DNA of 64,000 nt. Origin: JBOCEF01 sp050586345. Its GTDB lineage: Bacteria > Pseudomonadota > Alphaproteobacteria > Rhodobacterales > Rhodobacteraceae. The notes below the pieces were generated by a model. It was not told where the DNA came from. It did not search any database and saw only the letters and a program-made list of their open reading frames with translations. Within the stretch, counting starts at the first letter, position 1; the number at the start of each line of letters is the position of its first letter. Location: assembly GCF_050586345.1 (NCBI RefSeq), contig NZ_JBOCEF010000003.1, forward strand, positions 116,126-180,125. Direction: 5' to 3'. The position numbers and the translations under genes were made by a program. This document shows positions 1-8,015 of the stretch, piece after piece.

Positions 1-168
1 GGTGTTGCGCGAAAATCGTCATCACCGCGCGATGGGAAAATCAATCCAACAGAATGCGTTATCGAACGCAGCTCATAGACCAGTTTTACAAAGCTGGTTA
101 ACCTGCGATTCACGAATCAACCATAGCGTGAAATTGCTTCAAATTATCGGACAAGCTGGACAGCCGGC

Positions 169-1383
169 ATGCACAGCCAAATCGCCCTCGAGGGCTGCAT
201 CCACGCCGTGAGGCGAGTCTACGGTCCCGGAACGGACCCGAGGCGGCTCGCCGAAGCGGAAGACTACATCGCCCACACCGTCGGGGGCGTCGCCATGCGC
301 GACCTCGCCCGGCGCCGCGGCGTTCACCCCTCCACCGTCATGCGCACCGTGCGCCGGCTTGAAACCCGGCGCGACGACCCGCTGCACGACGTGTTGCTGA
401 CCGAAGCGGAAGCCCTGCTGGCCCGCTCGGGCGGCGCAGAAGCTTACGCACAGACCATGGAGACAGCGTTGCCCCAGATTTCCGTCACCGACAGCGCCGC
501 CGATCCCGCTTCCCCCCGCGCCGCGCAGGACGCGGACAAGGCCCTGGAGAAGGACGCGCGCCGGATCCTGCGGCGGCTGAGCGAACCGCGCGCCTTCCTG
601 GCCATCGCGCAGGGGGCCGAGAGCGCCTGCGTCTTCCGCCCGGGGCCGGAAGGGCCCGTCACCCTCGCCAAGCTGCCCGCCCGCAGCGCCGCCGCCATGG
701 CCGCGCGCGACTGGATCGGCTGCGCCCATCGCGGGCGGAACCTGGCGAAATACGAGATCACCGAGGCCGGGCGCGCCTGGCTGCGCCGGGCGCTGGCCGG
801 GGATGGCGACGCGCGTCGCCGCGCGGCCGAGCGCGGCGGGGTCGAGGCGGCGATGGAGCTGGCCGAGGGCCCCTCGGTCTTCGCCCGCCAGCACCAGGTC
901 GCCGGGTCGCGCCGCGTGGTCGACGACCAGGGCGCGGCGCGCGAGATGCAGGTGAACATGGGCGAGACGCCGCTCGGCTGGCTCGCCCGGCGCAAGGGCG
1001 CCGACGGCCGCCCGTTCCTGACCGCCGAAGAGGTGGTGGCGGGCGAGCGGCTGCGCGAGGATTTCGAGCGTGCGCAGGCGGGGCCGAAGATCGCCCAGGA
1101 CTGGTCGCGCTTCCTCGCCTCGGTCGACGAATCCGCCCGCGGCGCCGGGCGCGGCCCGGCCGAGGGCCCGGCGGCGGCGCGCGAGCGCCTCGCCCAGGCG
1201 CTCGAGGCGCTGGGCCCGGGGCTGAACGACGCCGCCCTGCGCGCCTGCTGCTTCCTCGAGGGGCTCGAGGCGACCGAGCGGCGCATGGGCTGGGCCGCGC
1301 GCTCGGGCAAGGTGGTCCTGAAGATCGCCCTCGGGCGGCTCGCGCAGCATTACGGCCTGTCGGGCCTGCGCGCCGCGGTCTGA
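169..1383 (+). CDS. DUF6456 helix-turn-helix protein
   Basis: A 404-residue protein of the alphaproteobacterial DUF6456 family, which is probably DNA-binding; no target is known to me. Residues about 37-68 form a putative helix-turn-helix (ARRRGVHPSTVMRTVRRLE). The C-terminal half (about 265-400), from GETPLGWLARRKG onwards, is the DUF6456 domain, with the typical GPGLNDAALRACCFLEGLE and KVVLKIALGRLAQHYGL stretches. The middle is Ala/Arg-rich. The ATG at 169 lacks a strong Shine-Dalgarno sequence, and the preceding 168 bases are clearly AT-richer than the gene, consistent with a promoter. It stands alone upstream of the flagellar locus. The family call is firm; the function is unknown. Confidence 0.85.
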   Translation: MHSQIALEGCIHAVRRVYGPGTDPRRLAEAEDYIAHTVGGVAMRDLARRRGVHPSTVMRTVRRLETRRDDPLHDVLLTEAEALLARSGGAEAYAQTMETALPQISVTDSAADPASPRAAQDADKALEKDARRILRRLSEPRAFLAIAQGAESACVFRPGPEGPVTLAKLPARSAAAMAARDWIGCAHRGRNLAKYEITEAGRAWLRRALAGDGDARRRAAERGGVEAAMELAEGPSVFARQHQVAGSRRVVDDQGAAREMQVNMGETPLGWLARRKGADGRPFLTAEEVVAGERLREDFERAQAGPKIAQDWSRFLASVDESARGAGRGPAEGPAAARERLAQALEALGPGLNDAALRACCFLEGLEATERRMGWAARSGKVVLKIALGRLAQHYGLSGLRAAV

Positions 1384-1498
1384 CCCCGCTGCGCCTGCGA
1401 AGGCGCGGCCGCCCGGCGCGGACGCAGCGCCCGCAAGGATCGGGGCAGGGCGGCGCGACATCCCGTCCCGCCCCGCCGCCCGCATCGCGGCAAGGTTA

Positions 1499-1513
1499 TG
1501 TTGCAATGCAGCA
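1499..1513. promoter_or_regulatory. PhaR-like palindrome upstream of HhH gene
   Basis: The sequence TGTTGCAATGCAGCA is an imperfect palindrome: 7-bp arms, one mismatch, a single central A. Its core TTGC-AAT-GCAG differs by one base from the CTGC-N3-GCAG site described for the polyhydroxyalkanoate regulator PhaR in Rhodobacter. It lies 45 bases before the start codon at 1559. The symmetry is visible; binding by PhaR is inference. Confidence 0.4.
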
Positions 1514-1558
1514 CGGTTGTGTTATGGATACTCCATGCAGCACACCCGGAGTCACGCC

Positions 1559-2200
1559 ATGCAAATCGACGCCGTTTTCCCGACCCCGCTGATGAAGCGC
1601 GAGGACGAGACGCTTTACGACTACTGCCTGAGCTTCTCGCCGGCCGCGCCCTTCTTCGGCGTGCCGTACCGCTTCGCGGAGATGTTCAAACCCTCCGCGC
1701 TGGGCGACATGACCCCCAAGTCCATGTTCGCCGGTTTCGCCGCCTTCTCGCCCGCCAGGGGCGAAGAGACCATCGTCGAGCCGCCGGTCGAGGCCGAGGC
1801 GATCGTCGAAGAGGTCGAGGAGGCCGTCGAGGCCGTCGCCGCCCCGGTTGAAGAGGCCGTGGAAGAGGTTGCGGAAGAGACCGTCGCGGCGGTCGAGGAG
1901 ACGGTCGAGACCGTGGCCGAGGAGGCCCCCGAGGCCGACCTGTTCTCGACCCCCGCCGCCGCCGCGCCGGCGACCCTGTACGACGCCGCCCCCGCGATGA
2001 TCGACGACCTGAAGCTTCTGAAGGGCGTCGGCCCGAAGCTGGAGGCCGAACTCAACGGGCTCGGCATCTACACCTTCGCGCAGATCGCGGAGATGACCGA
2101 GGCCAATCTCGAGTGGCTGGACGAGCAGATCAGCTCGGTCCGCGGCCGCCCGATGCGCGACGACTGGGCCGGCCAGGCCAAGGCGCTCGCCGGCCTCTGA
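1559..2200 (+). CDS. Acidic-repeat helix-hairpin-helix protein
   Basis: A 213-residue protein in three parts. Residues 1-65 are aromatic- and Pro-rich with no domain I recognise. Residues about 66-127 are an almost pure Glu/Val/Ala segment (repeating EEAVEAV-like units), probably an acidic helix. Residues about 148-185 hold a helix-hairpin-helix (LKGVGPKLEAELNGLGI), the small fold seen in many short Rhodobacterales proteins often annotated as NADH dehydrogenase subunit E-like. I chose the ATG at 1559 over an in-frame start at 1517 because GGAG sits 9 bases upstream and the PhaR-like palindrome lies just before it. The role is unknown; the HhH suggests nucleic-acid or protein binding. Confidence 0.75.
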   Translation: MQIDAVFPTPLMKREDETLYDYCLSFSPAAPFFGVPYRFAEMFKPSALGDMTPKSMFAGFAAFSPARGEETIVEPPVEAEAIVEEVEEAVEAVAAPVEEAVEEVAEETVAAVEETVETVAEEAPEADLFSTPAAAAPATLYDAAPAMIDDLKLLKGVGPKLEAELNGLGIYTFAQIAEMTEANLEWLDEQISSVRGRPMRDDWAGQAKALAGL

Positions 2201-2244
2201 GCCCTGTCCCGGCGCCGCCGCGCGCGGCCCGGACCCTCACGCTC

Positions 2245-2275
2245 CGCCTCCCGGCTTGCTGCTGGCCGGGAGGCG
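2245..2275. terminator. Hairpin between convergent genes
   Basis: A perfect 11-bp stem (CGCCTCCCGGC) with a 9-base loop lies between the convergent HhH gene and fliG. There is no strong T run on either side, so efficiency is uncertain, but the position suits a bidirectional terminator. Confidence 0.5.
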
Positions 2276-2349
2276 TTCGCATGTCCGGCGCGGGGGCGGG
2301 CGGCGCGCCCGGTCGGGCGCGCGCGGGGCAGGGCGCCCCGCCGCGGCGC

Positions 2350-3441
2350 TCACTCGTCGCCGCCATCCAGCTCGATGAGCTTGATCTCGCCCTTCTTGAC
2401 CAGGGCCTGGATCGCCGCGACCACCTCGGCCTCCGCCGCCTCGCCTTCCTTGCGCCGCACGTCGGGCATGGCGGCGAGATCCTCGCGGTAGCGTTCGGCC
2501 AGCCGCTTGGCGACATTGCCGAGGATGAATTCGACCGCCGGGTCGTCCCGCGCCATGGCCGATTTCATCGCGGTCATGAACACGTCTTCCTCGACGCCCT
2601 TGACCACCTTGCCGATATCGCGCGCACCGACGCGGCTGGCGATGTCCGAGAAGGTGAACATCACCCGCTGCACTTCCTGCGCCAGGCGCGGGTTCTCTTC
2701 GCCCATGTGCCCCAGCATGGTGTCGCGCACCGAGGAGGAGACGTGGTTCATCAGCCCCGCGATCAGGTCCGCGGGCTTGCGGGCGCCCTGGGTGCGCTCC
2801 ATCACGCTGACGAAATCGCGCTCGATCACCTCGCGGATCTGGTCCATCGCCGCCGGGTCGGGGGTGGGGATCCGCGCCATGCGCATCACCACGTCCTGGG
2901 CGAAGTTCTGGTCGAACCGCTCCAGCACCCGCGCGGCCTGGTCCGAGCGCAGCTTGGTCAGCACCACGGTGGCGAACTGGGGATGCTCCATCGACAGCCA
3001 GCCGGCGAGCGAGGCGTCGGCGGCATCGGCGAGCTTGAGCCAGATCGACCGCCCGCCGCGCCCGTCGAGGTCCTCGAGGATGCGGTTGACCGAATCCCCG
3101 TCCATCACCTGCCCGAGGAAGCGCTTCGCCTCGTCCATGCCGCCGCGCACCGACATCTCGTCGCCCAGCGTCTCCATGAAGTTGCTCAGCACCACGTCGA
3201 CCACGTCGTGCGGGATCTCGCGCATCCGGCTGACGGCGCGGGCGAAGCGGCGGATGTTGTCCTCGCCCAGGTCGCGCAGGAAGGCCGAGGCCGTCTCCGG
3301 CCCCAGCGCGATCAGCACGATGGTCGCCTTCTCGGGCCAGGTCAGCGACTCGGCGCTCGGCGCGACCGAACGTTTCTGCGCCTCGGCCTGGGTCAGCGCG
3401 GGGGGCGGGGGTTCGGACAGGACGGCGGGCAAATCGTTCAT
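2350..3441 (-). CDS. fliG: Flagellar motor switch protein FliG
   Basis: FliG is the C-ring component that contacts the MS ring (FliF) and, through its C-terminal domain, the stator, converting ion flow into torque. The 363-residue length is near the usual 330-350, with a Pro-rich N-terminal extension of about 30 residues. The N-terminal domain begins near LTWPEKATIVLIALGPETA; the middle domain includes EHPQFATVVLTKLRSDQAARVL, the EHPQ-type motif that binds FliM; the C-terminal domain has the VFMTAMKSAMARDDP charged-helix region. It is the last gene of the fliF-fliH-fliN-fliP-fliG block and its ATG overlaps the fliP stop in an ATGA. Confidence 0.95.
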   Translation of the reverse strand: MNDLPAVLSEPPPPALTQAEAQKRSVAPSAESLTWPEKATIVLIALGPETASAFLRDLGEDNIRRFARAVSRMREIPHDVVDVVLSNFMETLGDEMSVRGGMDEAKRFLGQVMDGDSVNRILEDLDGRGGRSIWLKLADAADASLAGWLSMEHPQFATVVLTKLRSDQAARVLERFDQNFAQDVVMRMARIPTPDPAAMDQIREVIERDFVSVMERTQGARKPADLIAGLMNHVSSSVRDTMLGHMGEENPRLAQEVQRVMFTFSDIASRVGARDIGKVVKGVEEDVFMTAMKSAMARDDPAVEFILGNVAKRLAERYREDLAAMPDVRRKEGEAAEAEVVAAIQALVKKGEIKLIELDGGDE

Positions 3442-4241
3442 GACGTGTATCCCCGGACGAGGGCGCCCGCGAGCAGCGTCCAGCCGTCCGCGAGCACGAA
3501 GAATGCGAGTTTGAACGGCAGCGAGACCACCGCGGGCGGCACCATCATCATGCCCATCGACATCAGCACCGAGGCGACGATCAGGTCGATCAGCAGGAAG
3601 GGCAGGAAGACGAGGAACCCGATCTCGAACGCGCGGGTGATCTCGGAGAGAAGGAAGCTGGGCACCAGCACCGACCAGGGCGGCGGGCCGTCGAGGGGCG
3701 CGGGCCGCGGGGCGGTCGCGGCCATCTCGGCCAGCGTGCCGGGCGCGGTCCGCGCCTCCATGAAGGCGCGGAACGGGACCAGCGCATCGGCCAGGCCCTG
3801 TTCAAGCGGCGCATTCCCCTCGATCGCCGGCTGCGCGGCGGCCCAGGCCTCGAGGAAGATCGGGTCCATGACGTACCAGGTCAGGAACAGCGCGAGGCTG
3901 ACGATCATCATCGAGGGCGGCGCCTGCTGCACGCCGATGGCCTGGCGCAGGATCGAGAGCACGGTGACGATGAAGGGAAAGCAGGTGAGCGTCACCGCGA
4001 TGGCGGGAGCGAGCGAGAGCAGCGTGACCGCGCCGAGGATCTGCAGCGAGCGCAGGGTGAGCGGCGCGTCGCCGAGGTTCACGGCCACCTCCTGCGCGGC
4101 GGCGGGGCCGGCGAGCAGGAGCGCGCCGGCGAGCGCGGCGCTGGGCGCGGCGCGGGCCGCGATGCGGCGCGCGGCCCGGGGCGGGATCCCGGGCGCGCGC
4201 AACGCGGCGTGCGGGGTGTGAGGGTCCGCCGCCGGGGTCAC
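3438..4241 (-). CDS. fliP: Flagellar type III export protein FliP
   Basis: FliP is an inner-membrane core protein of the flagellar export gate with FliQ and FliR. The 267-residue product has an N-terminal signal/membrane segment (about 34-50, ending AAAQE), as is usual for FliP, then the family landmarks RSLQILGAVTLLSLAPAI, FPFIVTVLSILRQAIGVQQ and the C-terminal VASVLMSMGMMMVPP and SLPFKLAFFVLADGW. The start is a GTG at 4241, two bases after the fliN stop, with only a weak ribosome site; no ATG is available before the conserved region, so the exact N terminus is uncertain. fliQ and fliR are not in this window. Confidence 0.93.
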   Translation of the reverse strand: MTPAADPHTPHAALRAPGIPPRAARRIAARAAPSAALAGALLLAGPAAAQEVAVNLGDAPLTLRSLQILGAVTLLSLAPAIAVTLTCFPFIVTVLSILRQAIGVQQAPPSMMIVSLALFLTWYVMDPIFLEAWAAAQPAIEGNAPLEQGLADALVPFRAFMEARTAPGTLAEMAATAPRPAPLDGPPPWSVLVPSFLLSEITRAFEIGFLVFLPFLLIDLIVASVLMSMGMMMVPPAVVSLPFKLAFFVLADGWTLLAGALVRGYTS

Positions 4242-4243
4242 GG

Positions 4244-4579
4244 TCAGACGCCGCCCGACAGGTCGGCGACCTCGGTCAGGCGCACGGCCAGGCGGCCGGA
4301 ATCGTCGTCCATCTCCTGCAGCTCGCCGCGGGCGATCAGCTTCTCGCCGATATAAAGCTCCACCGGATCCTCGATCCGGCTGTCCAGCGGCAGCACCGAG
4401 TCGCGCCGCAGCGTCACCAGCTCGGCGATCTGCGGCCGCGCGCGGCCGACCGAGACCACCACCTCGATCGGCACGCCCAGCACGGCGGATCCGCGGCTGC
4501 GCCGCGTCTCGCCGGGCTCCGCCGCGGCGAGGGCGCCGTCGCCGCCGCCATCGATTTCGCCATCGATCGGGTCATCCAT
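4244..4579 (-). CDS. fliN: Flagellar motor switch protein FliN
   Basis: FliN is the base of the switch complex and a docking site for the export ATPase. The 111-residue product carries the SpoA fold from GVPIEVVVSVGRAR to the C terminus, including LPLDSRIEDPVELYIGEKLIA, which matches the FliN signature of a hydrophobic patch then a charged loop. The N-terminal 40 residues are acidic and variable. I chose the ATG at 4579 over an in-frame upstream one at 4624 because GAGGAGA lies 9 bases before it. It overlaps the fliH stop by 8 bases, implying translational coupling. Confidence 0.88.
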   Translation of the reverse strand: MDDPIDGEIDGGGDGALAAAEPGETRRSRGSAVLGVPIEVVVSVGRARPQIAELVTLRRDSVLPLDSRIEDPVELYIGEKLIARGELQEMDDDSGRLAVRLTEVADLSGGV

Positions 4580-5276
4580 GGGCCCGGGTCTCCTCATCGG
4601 TTGCAAAATGGACCGCGACGGCATGCATCGCGGCGTCGACGCAGCGGCCGAGATCGATCGCGTCGATCCCGTCGCCCCAGCTGGCCCGCGCCTCGAGCGC
4701 GGTCAGCGAATCGTCCGCCGTCAGCTCGGCGTCGAGCCCGGCCTCGTCCAGCGCGGCGCGGATCGCGGGCAGCTGGTCGGCGGGCGCGGCGACGGCCACC
4801 TTCGGCGCGCCGCGGGACGAGAGCTGGTCGTCATGGGCGGCGGCGACCGCCGCGGCGACCTCGGCCGCCAGCCCCGAGCGCGACAGGGCGGGGGCGAGCG
4901 CGCGCACCAGCGCCTCGGACAGCTCGCGCAGCGAGGCCGCGGCCTCGGCGTCCGCCCGCTCGCGCAGCAGCGCGGCGTCGGCGAGCCGCTCGCGGATGTC
5001 CGACAGGATCAGCCGGCGCTCGGCGATGAAGTTCTGCTCGGCCTGGGCGGCGCCCGCCTCGAAGCCCTCCGCCTTCCCCTCGCCGCGGGCGCGGGCCAGC
5101 ATCTCGGCCAGCGCCTCCTCCTCGGCCCGGCGCGCCTCCTCCTCGGCCCTGGCCGCGATCTCCTCGGCCGAGGGCGGCGGGGCGGGGCGCACGAACTCCT
5201 CGATGCTGGCGCTGCGGGTCTGCGGGGGCGCGTCCTCGTCGTCCTCGAAGCTTTCCCAGTTCATGGCCCTGTTCAT
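4572..5276 (-). CDS. fliH: FliH-like flagellar export regulator
   Basis: A 234-residue protein in the fliH position of the operon. FliH binds and restrains the export ATPase FliI. Residues about 35-75 are a highly charged Ala/Glu/Arg coiled coil (EEIAARAEEEARRAEEEALA), followed by RARGEGKAEGFEAG, the glycine-repeat-like feature typical of FliH/YscL, and a C-terminal domain ending in WGDGIDAIDLGRCVDAAMHAV. The start overlaps the fliF stop (ATGA). The sequence is divergent, as FliH proteins are, so the call leans on architecture and neighbours. No fliI is in the window. Confidence 0.82.
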   Translation of the reverse strand: MNRAMNWESFEDDEDAPPQTRSASIEEFVRPAPPPSAEEIAARAEEEARRAEEEALAEMLARARGEGKAEGFEAGAAQAEQNFIAERRLILSDIRERLADAALLRERADAEAAASLRELSEALVRALAPALSRSGLAAEVAAAVAAAHDDQLSSRGAPKVAVAAPADQLPAIRAALDEAGLDAELTADDSLTALEARASWGDGIDAIDLGRCVDAAMHAVAVHFATDEETRAHG

Positions 5277-6853
5277 GCCGCTTTCCCCGTCTTGTCATCG
5301 GATTCGAGCCAGGAGCGGAGCAGGAAGGCGCTGTCCTCGGGCCGCTCCTGCACCGCGTCGCGCAGGGCGGCGAGCTTGTCGACGCCCACCCCTTCCGCGT
5401 CAATCAGGTCGCCCGCGGCCTCGATGCTGCGCTCCACGTTGCCGAGCGGATCGGCGCCGAGCTGCAGCGACTCCTCGTCCGACCCGATGGCGCCCGAGCG
5501 GGGCGCGGGCTGCATCATCGGGCGCAGCACGAAGAGGATCAGCGCGAGCGTGACGAGGGCGAGCACGACGAGCTGGATCAGCGTCATCGCGTTGGCGGCG
5601 AGGAAGCCGCCCGCGCCCGCCTCCGCGAACTCTCCCGCCTCGGCGCCGCGGGCGAACTGCATGGTCTGGATCGAGATCGTGTCGCCGCGGGCGGCGTCGA
5701 AGCCGATCGCCGATTCGACCAGCGCGCGCAGCGCCTGCAGCTCCTCCTCCGGCCGGGCGGTCCAGGTCTCGGTCCCGTCGGCGGCGGTCTCGCGCAGCCC
5801 GTCGACCAGGACGGCGACGGAGATGCGGCGAATCTCGCCCGGGTTGCGGGTGCGCTCGCGCAGCACCTCCGAGACCTCGTAGTTGACGCGCTCGCGCGAG
5901 CGGGTGGAGTTCGAACTCGCGCCGCCGCCGCCATCGGTCTCGACATCGCCGTCGGGCAGGTTCGAGGCGACGGTGACGCCGCCCCCGGCCCCGCCGGTGG
6001 ATTCGGCGGACGTCTCCTCGGTGTCGGTGGACACCGCGACGCGGGATTCGGGGTCGAGCACCCGTTCGGTGATCTTCTCTGCGTTGCGGTCCGTGTCGAG
6101 CGAGACCTCCACGATCACCGATTCGGGGCCGACGCGGGCGCCCAGCAGGCGCTCCACATTGCGCCGCATCGCCTCGGCCCGGTCCTCGCCCTCGGCCGCG
6201 GTCCCGGCGCCTTCTTCGCCGGCGCGCAGGGCGATCCCGCGCTCGGCGTCGATGACGGAGACGTTCTGCATCTGCAGACCGGCGACGGCGGAACCGACCA
6301 GGAAGCGGATCGCCTCGGCCTGGTGGCCGGGCAGGGCGCCGCCGATGGTGGTGACCACGACCGACGCGGTGGGTTCCGAGCCGCGTTCGAACGGCCGGCG
6401 CACCGGGTTGGCGATATGCACGCGGGCGCGCCGGATGGTCGGCAGGGCGACGATGGTGCGCGCCAGCTCCCCTTCCTTCGCGCGCCAGTAGGCGGCGTCG
6501 AACATCTCGGCGGTGGTGCCGAAACCGGACAGGGCATCGAGAAGCTCGTACCCCGCGGCCCCGCTTTCGGGCAGGCCGTCCGCGGCCAGCGCCATGCGCA
6601 TCGCATCGCGCCGCCCCTCTTCGACGAAGATGCCGTCTCCGCGCACTTCGTATTGCACGCCCCGCGATTCGAGGGCGGTGACCACGGCGCCGGCGGCGCT
6701 CTGGTCCAAACCTGCGTAAAGCAGGGACATGTTGGGTTTCAGAGCGACGCTCGCCAGGCCGCCGAGCGCAAGAAGCGCGGCGAGTCCAGCAAGCAGCGCC
6801 ACCAAGCGTTGACGCGGATCGCTTCCTTCCCAGATCGACAGCAGACCGTTCAC
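5273..6853 (-). CDS. fliF: Flagellar MS-ring protein FliF
   Basis: FliF forms the MS ring in the inner membrane and houses the export gate. The 526-residue protein has a first membrane segment near residues 17-38 (LVALLAGLAALLALGGLASV), ring-building motifs with the hallmark LYAGLDQSAAGAVVTALESRGVQYEV, the conserved FERGSEPTASVVV region, a low-complexity Gly/Ser/Thr stretch around 275-315, and a second membrane segment near 425-445 before the FliG-binding tail (ERPEDSAFLLRSWLESD). It starts with GTG and AAGGTG lies about 11 bases upstream. It is the first gene of the minus-strand block, divergent from fliL. Confidence 0.95.
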   Translation of the reverse strand: MNGLLSIWEGSDPRQRLVALLAGLAALLALGGLASVALKPNMSLLYAGLDQSAAGAVVTALESRGVQYEVRGDGIFVEEGRRDAMRMALAADGLPESGAAGYELLDALSGFGTTAEMFDAAYWRAKEGELARTIVALPTIRRARVHIANPVRRPFERGSEPTASVVVTTIGGALPGHQAEAIRFLVGSAVAGLQMQNVSVIDAERGIALRAGEEGAGTAAEGEDRAEAMRRNVERLLGARVGPESVIVEVSLDTDRNAEKITERVLDPESRVAVSTDTEETSAESTGGAGGGVTVASNLPDGDVETDGGGGASSNSTRSRERVNYEVSEVLRERTRNPGEIRRISVAVLVDGLRETAADGTETWTARPEEELQALRALVESAIGFDAARGDTISIQTMQFARGAEAGEFAEAGAGGFLAANAMTLIQLVVLALVTLALILFVLRPMMQPAPRSGAIGSDEESLQLGADPLGNVERSIEAAGDLIDAEGVGVDKLAALRDAVQERPEDSAFLLRSWLESDDKTGKAA

Positions 6854-6931
6854 TCTGATCTCACACCTTTATGGGCCCGCGATCGGCGGGCCGGCCCTTC
6901 TGGCTTGACCCGAGGAATGCGCCCCCGTCGC

Positions 6932-6946
6932 TTAAGATCAGGTTAC
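6932..6946. promoter_or_regulatory. CtrA-like box in fliF/fliL promoter region
   Basis: TTAA-GATCAGG-TTAC matches the CtrA consensus TTAA-N7-TTAA(C) with one mismatch. It lies in the 167-bp gap between divergent fliF (start 6853) and fliL (start 7021). CtrA is known to control flagellar genes in Caulobacter and Rhodobacterales. The match is visible; function is inferred. Confidence 0.5.
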
Positions 6947-7020
6947 CTCCCCGGTTTACGTCCTCTTAGGCAGAGCGGGTCTAGGACTTGCCCCAACGCA
7001 GCAGGATGCGCGGAGGCGGC

Positions 7021-7536
7021 ATGGCCGACACGGCTGACATCGATCCCGACGACATCGTCGAGGAAGGAAAGAAAAAGGGCGGCAAGGGCGGGCTGATCAT
7101 CGGCCTCGTCCTGATGCTGGTCCTGGGCGGCGGGGGATTCTTCGCCGTCTACTCGGGCATGCTCGCCCTCCCCATCGGCGGGGGCGAAGAGCACGCGAAG
7201 GAGGAGAAGGCGGCCAAGCCGCCGCCGGACCTGCCGCCGACGGCTTTCGTCCCGCTGGACGAGATCGTGATCTCGCTCGGCCGCGGCGCCCGCGCCCGCC
7301 ACCTGGTGATGAGCGCGGAGCTGGAGGTGGAGCCGCTTCACCAGGCCGAGGTCGAGATGCTCAAGCCGAGGGTGCTGGACGTGCTGAACACGTATCTGCG
7401 CGCGCTGGATGAGAAAGACGTGCAGGACCCGGCCGCGATGGCCCGGCTGCGCGCCCAGATGCTGCGCCGCATCCAGGTGGTGACCGGAGAGGGACGGGTG
7501 CGCGATCTGCTGATCACCCGCTTCGTGCTGCAATGA
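7021..7536 (+). CDS. fliL: Flagellar basal body protein FliL
   Basis: FliL is a single-pass inner-membrane protein that surrounds the stator and supports torque under load. The 171-residue product has a short cytoplasmic Lys-rich N terminus (GKKKGGKGG), one membrane segment at about 24-45 and a periplasmic FliL domain with FVPLDEIVISLGRGARARHL and VEMLKPRVLDVLNTYLRALDE. Of three in-frame ATGs (6988, 7006, 7021) I chose 7021 because GGAGG lies 7 bases upstream. It is the first gene of the plus-strand flagellar block and overlaps the next gene by four bases. A second FliL-family gene lies at 14906. Confidence 0.93.
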   Translation: MADTADIDPDDIVEEGKKKGGKGGLIIGLVLMLVLGGGGFFAVYSGMLALPIGGGEEHAKEEKAAKPPPDLPPTAFVPLDEIVISLGRGARARHLVMSAELEVEPLHQAEVEMLKPRVLDVLNTYLRALDEKDVQDPAAMARLRAQMLRRIQVVTGEGRVRDLLITRFVLQ

Positions 7537-8015
7537 TCGGCGCGGACATGACCCTGATCGCCGACGGGCTGCTGATCGGCGCCGCCGTCACCGCGGCCAT
7601 CTACTGCCACGTGCTGTCGCGGCGGCTGCGCAAGCTGGGCGACCTCGACAAGGGGCTCGGCGGCGCCGTCGCGGCGCTCTCGCGCCAGGCCGACGACCTG
7701 CGCAAGGCCATGGAGACGGCGCGCAAGTCGGCCAACGAGCAGACGCGCGAGCTTGCGAAGCGCACCGCGCGGGCCGAGGCGGCGGCCGGTCGCCTCGAGA
7801 TCCTGATCGCCGCGATGCACGACGCCGAATCGCGGCTGCCGCGGCCGCTGGTGCGCGCCGCCGCCCCGCGTGCGGAGGATCCGGAAACGGACGTCCTCGA
7901 CCCCGAGCCCGAGCTCGAAGCCGTCGGGGGCGATGCGCCCGAGGACGAGCCGCGCTCGTCCCGCGATGCGCTGGCGGCCGCGATTCGCGCGCTGTCCCGC
8001 GGGGGGGCGTCATGA
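7533..8015 (+). CDS. Membrane-anchored coiled-coil protein, PflI/DUF6468-like
   Basis: A 160-residue protein with one N-terminal membrane segment (about 8-25, IADGLLIGAAVTAAIYCHVL), a basic RRLRK stop and then a coiled coil of roughly 75 residues (KSANEQTRELAKRTARAEAA), ending in an acidic Pro-rich tail. Size, architecture and place between fliL and motE fit the DUF6468 family, which includes the Caulobacter flagellar-positioning protein PflI; I make that link from memory of the family and context. It is coupled to both neighbours by ATGA overlaps. A flagellar role is likely; the specific one is inference. Confidence 0.72.
   Translation: MIGADMTLIADGLLIGAAVTAAIYCHVLSRRLRKLGDLDKGLGGAVAALSRQADDLRKAMETARKSANEQTRELAKRTARAEAAAGRLEILIAAMHDAESRLPRPLVRAAAPRAEDPETDVLDPEPELEAVGGDAPEDEPRSSRDALAAAIRALSRGGAS

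Noticed and set aside
79..98. Short inverted repeat ACCAG...CTGGT followed by TTAACC
   Set aside because: Five-base arms are expected by chance, and the TTAACC half-site lacks a partner TTAA seven bases away.
2..211. A 69-codon open frame at the left edge
   Set aside because: It lies in AT-richer, promoter-like sequence, overlaps the start of the DUF6456 gene and has no ribosome site or family likeness.
139..1506. Long open frame opposite the DUF6456 gene
   Set aside because: At high G+C, antisense frames stay open by codon bias; composition is Arg/Ala/Gly/Pro-rich with no domain.
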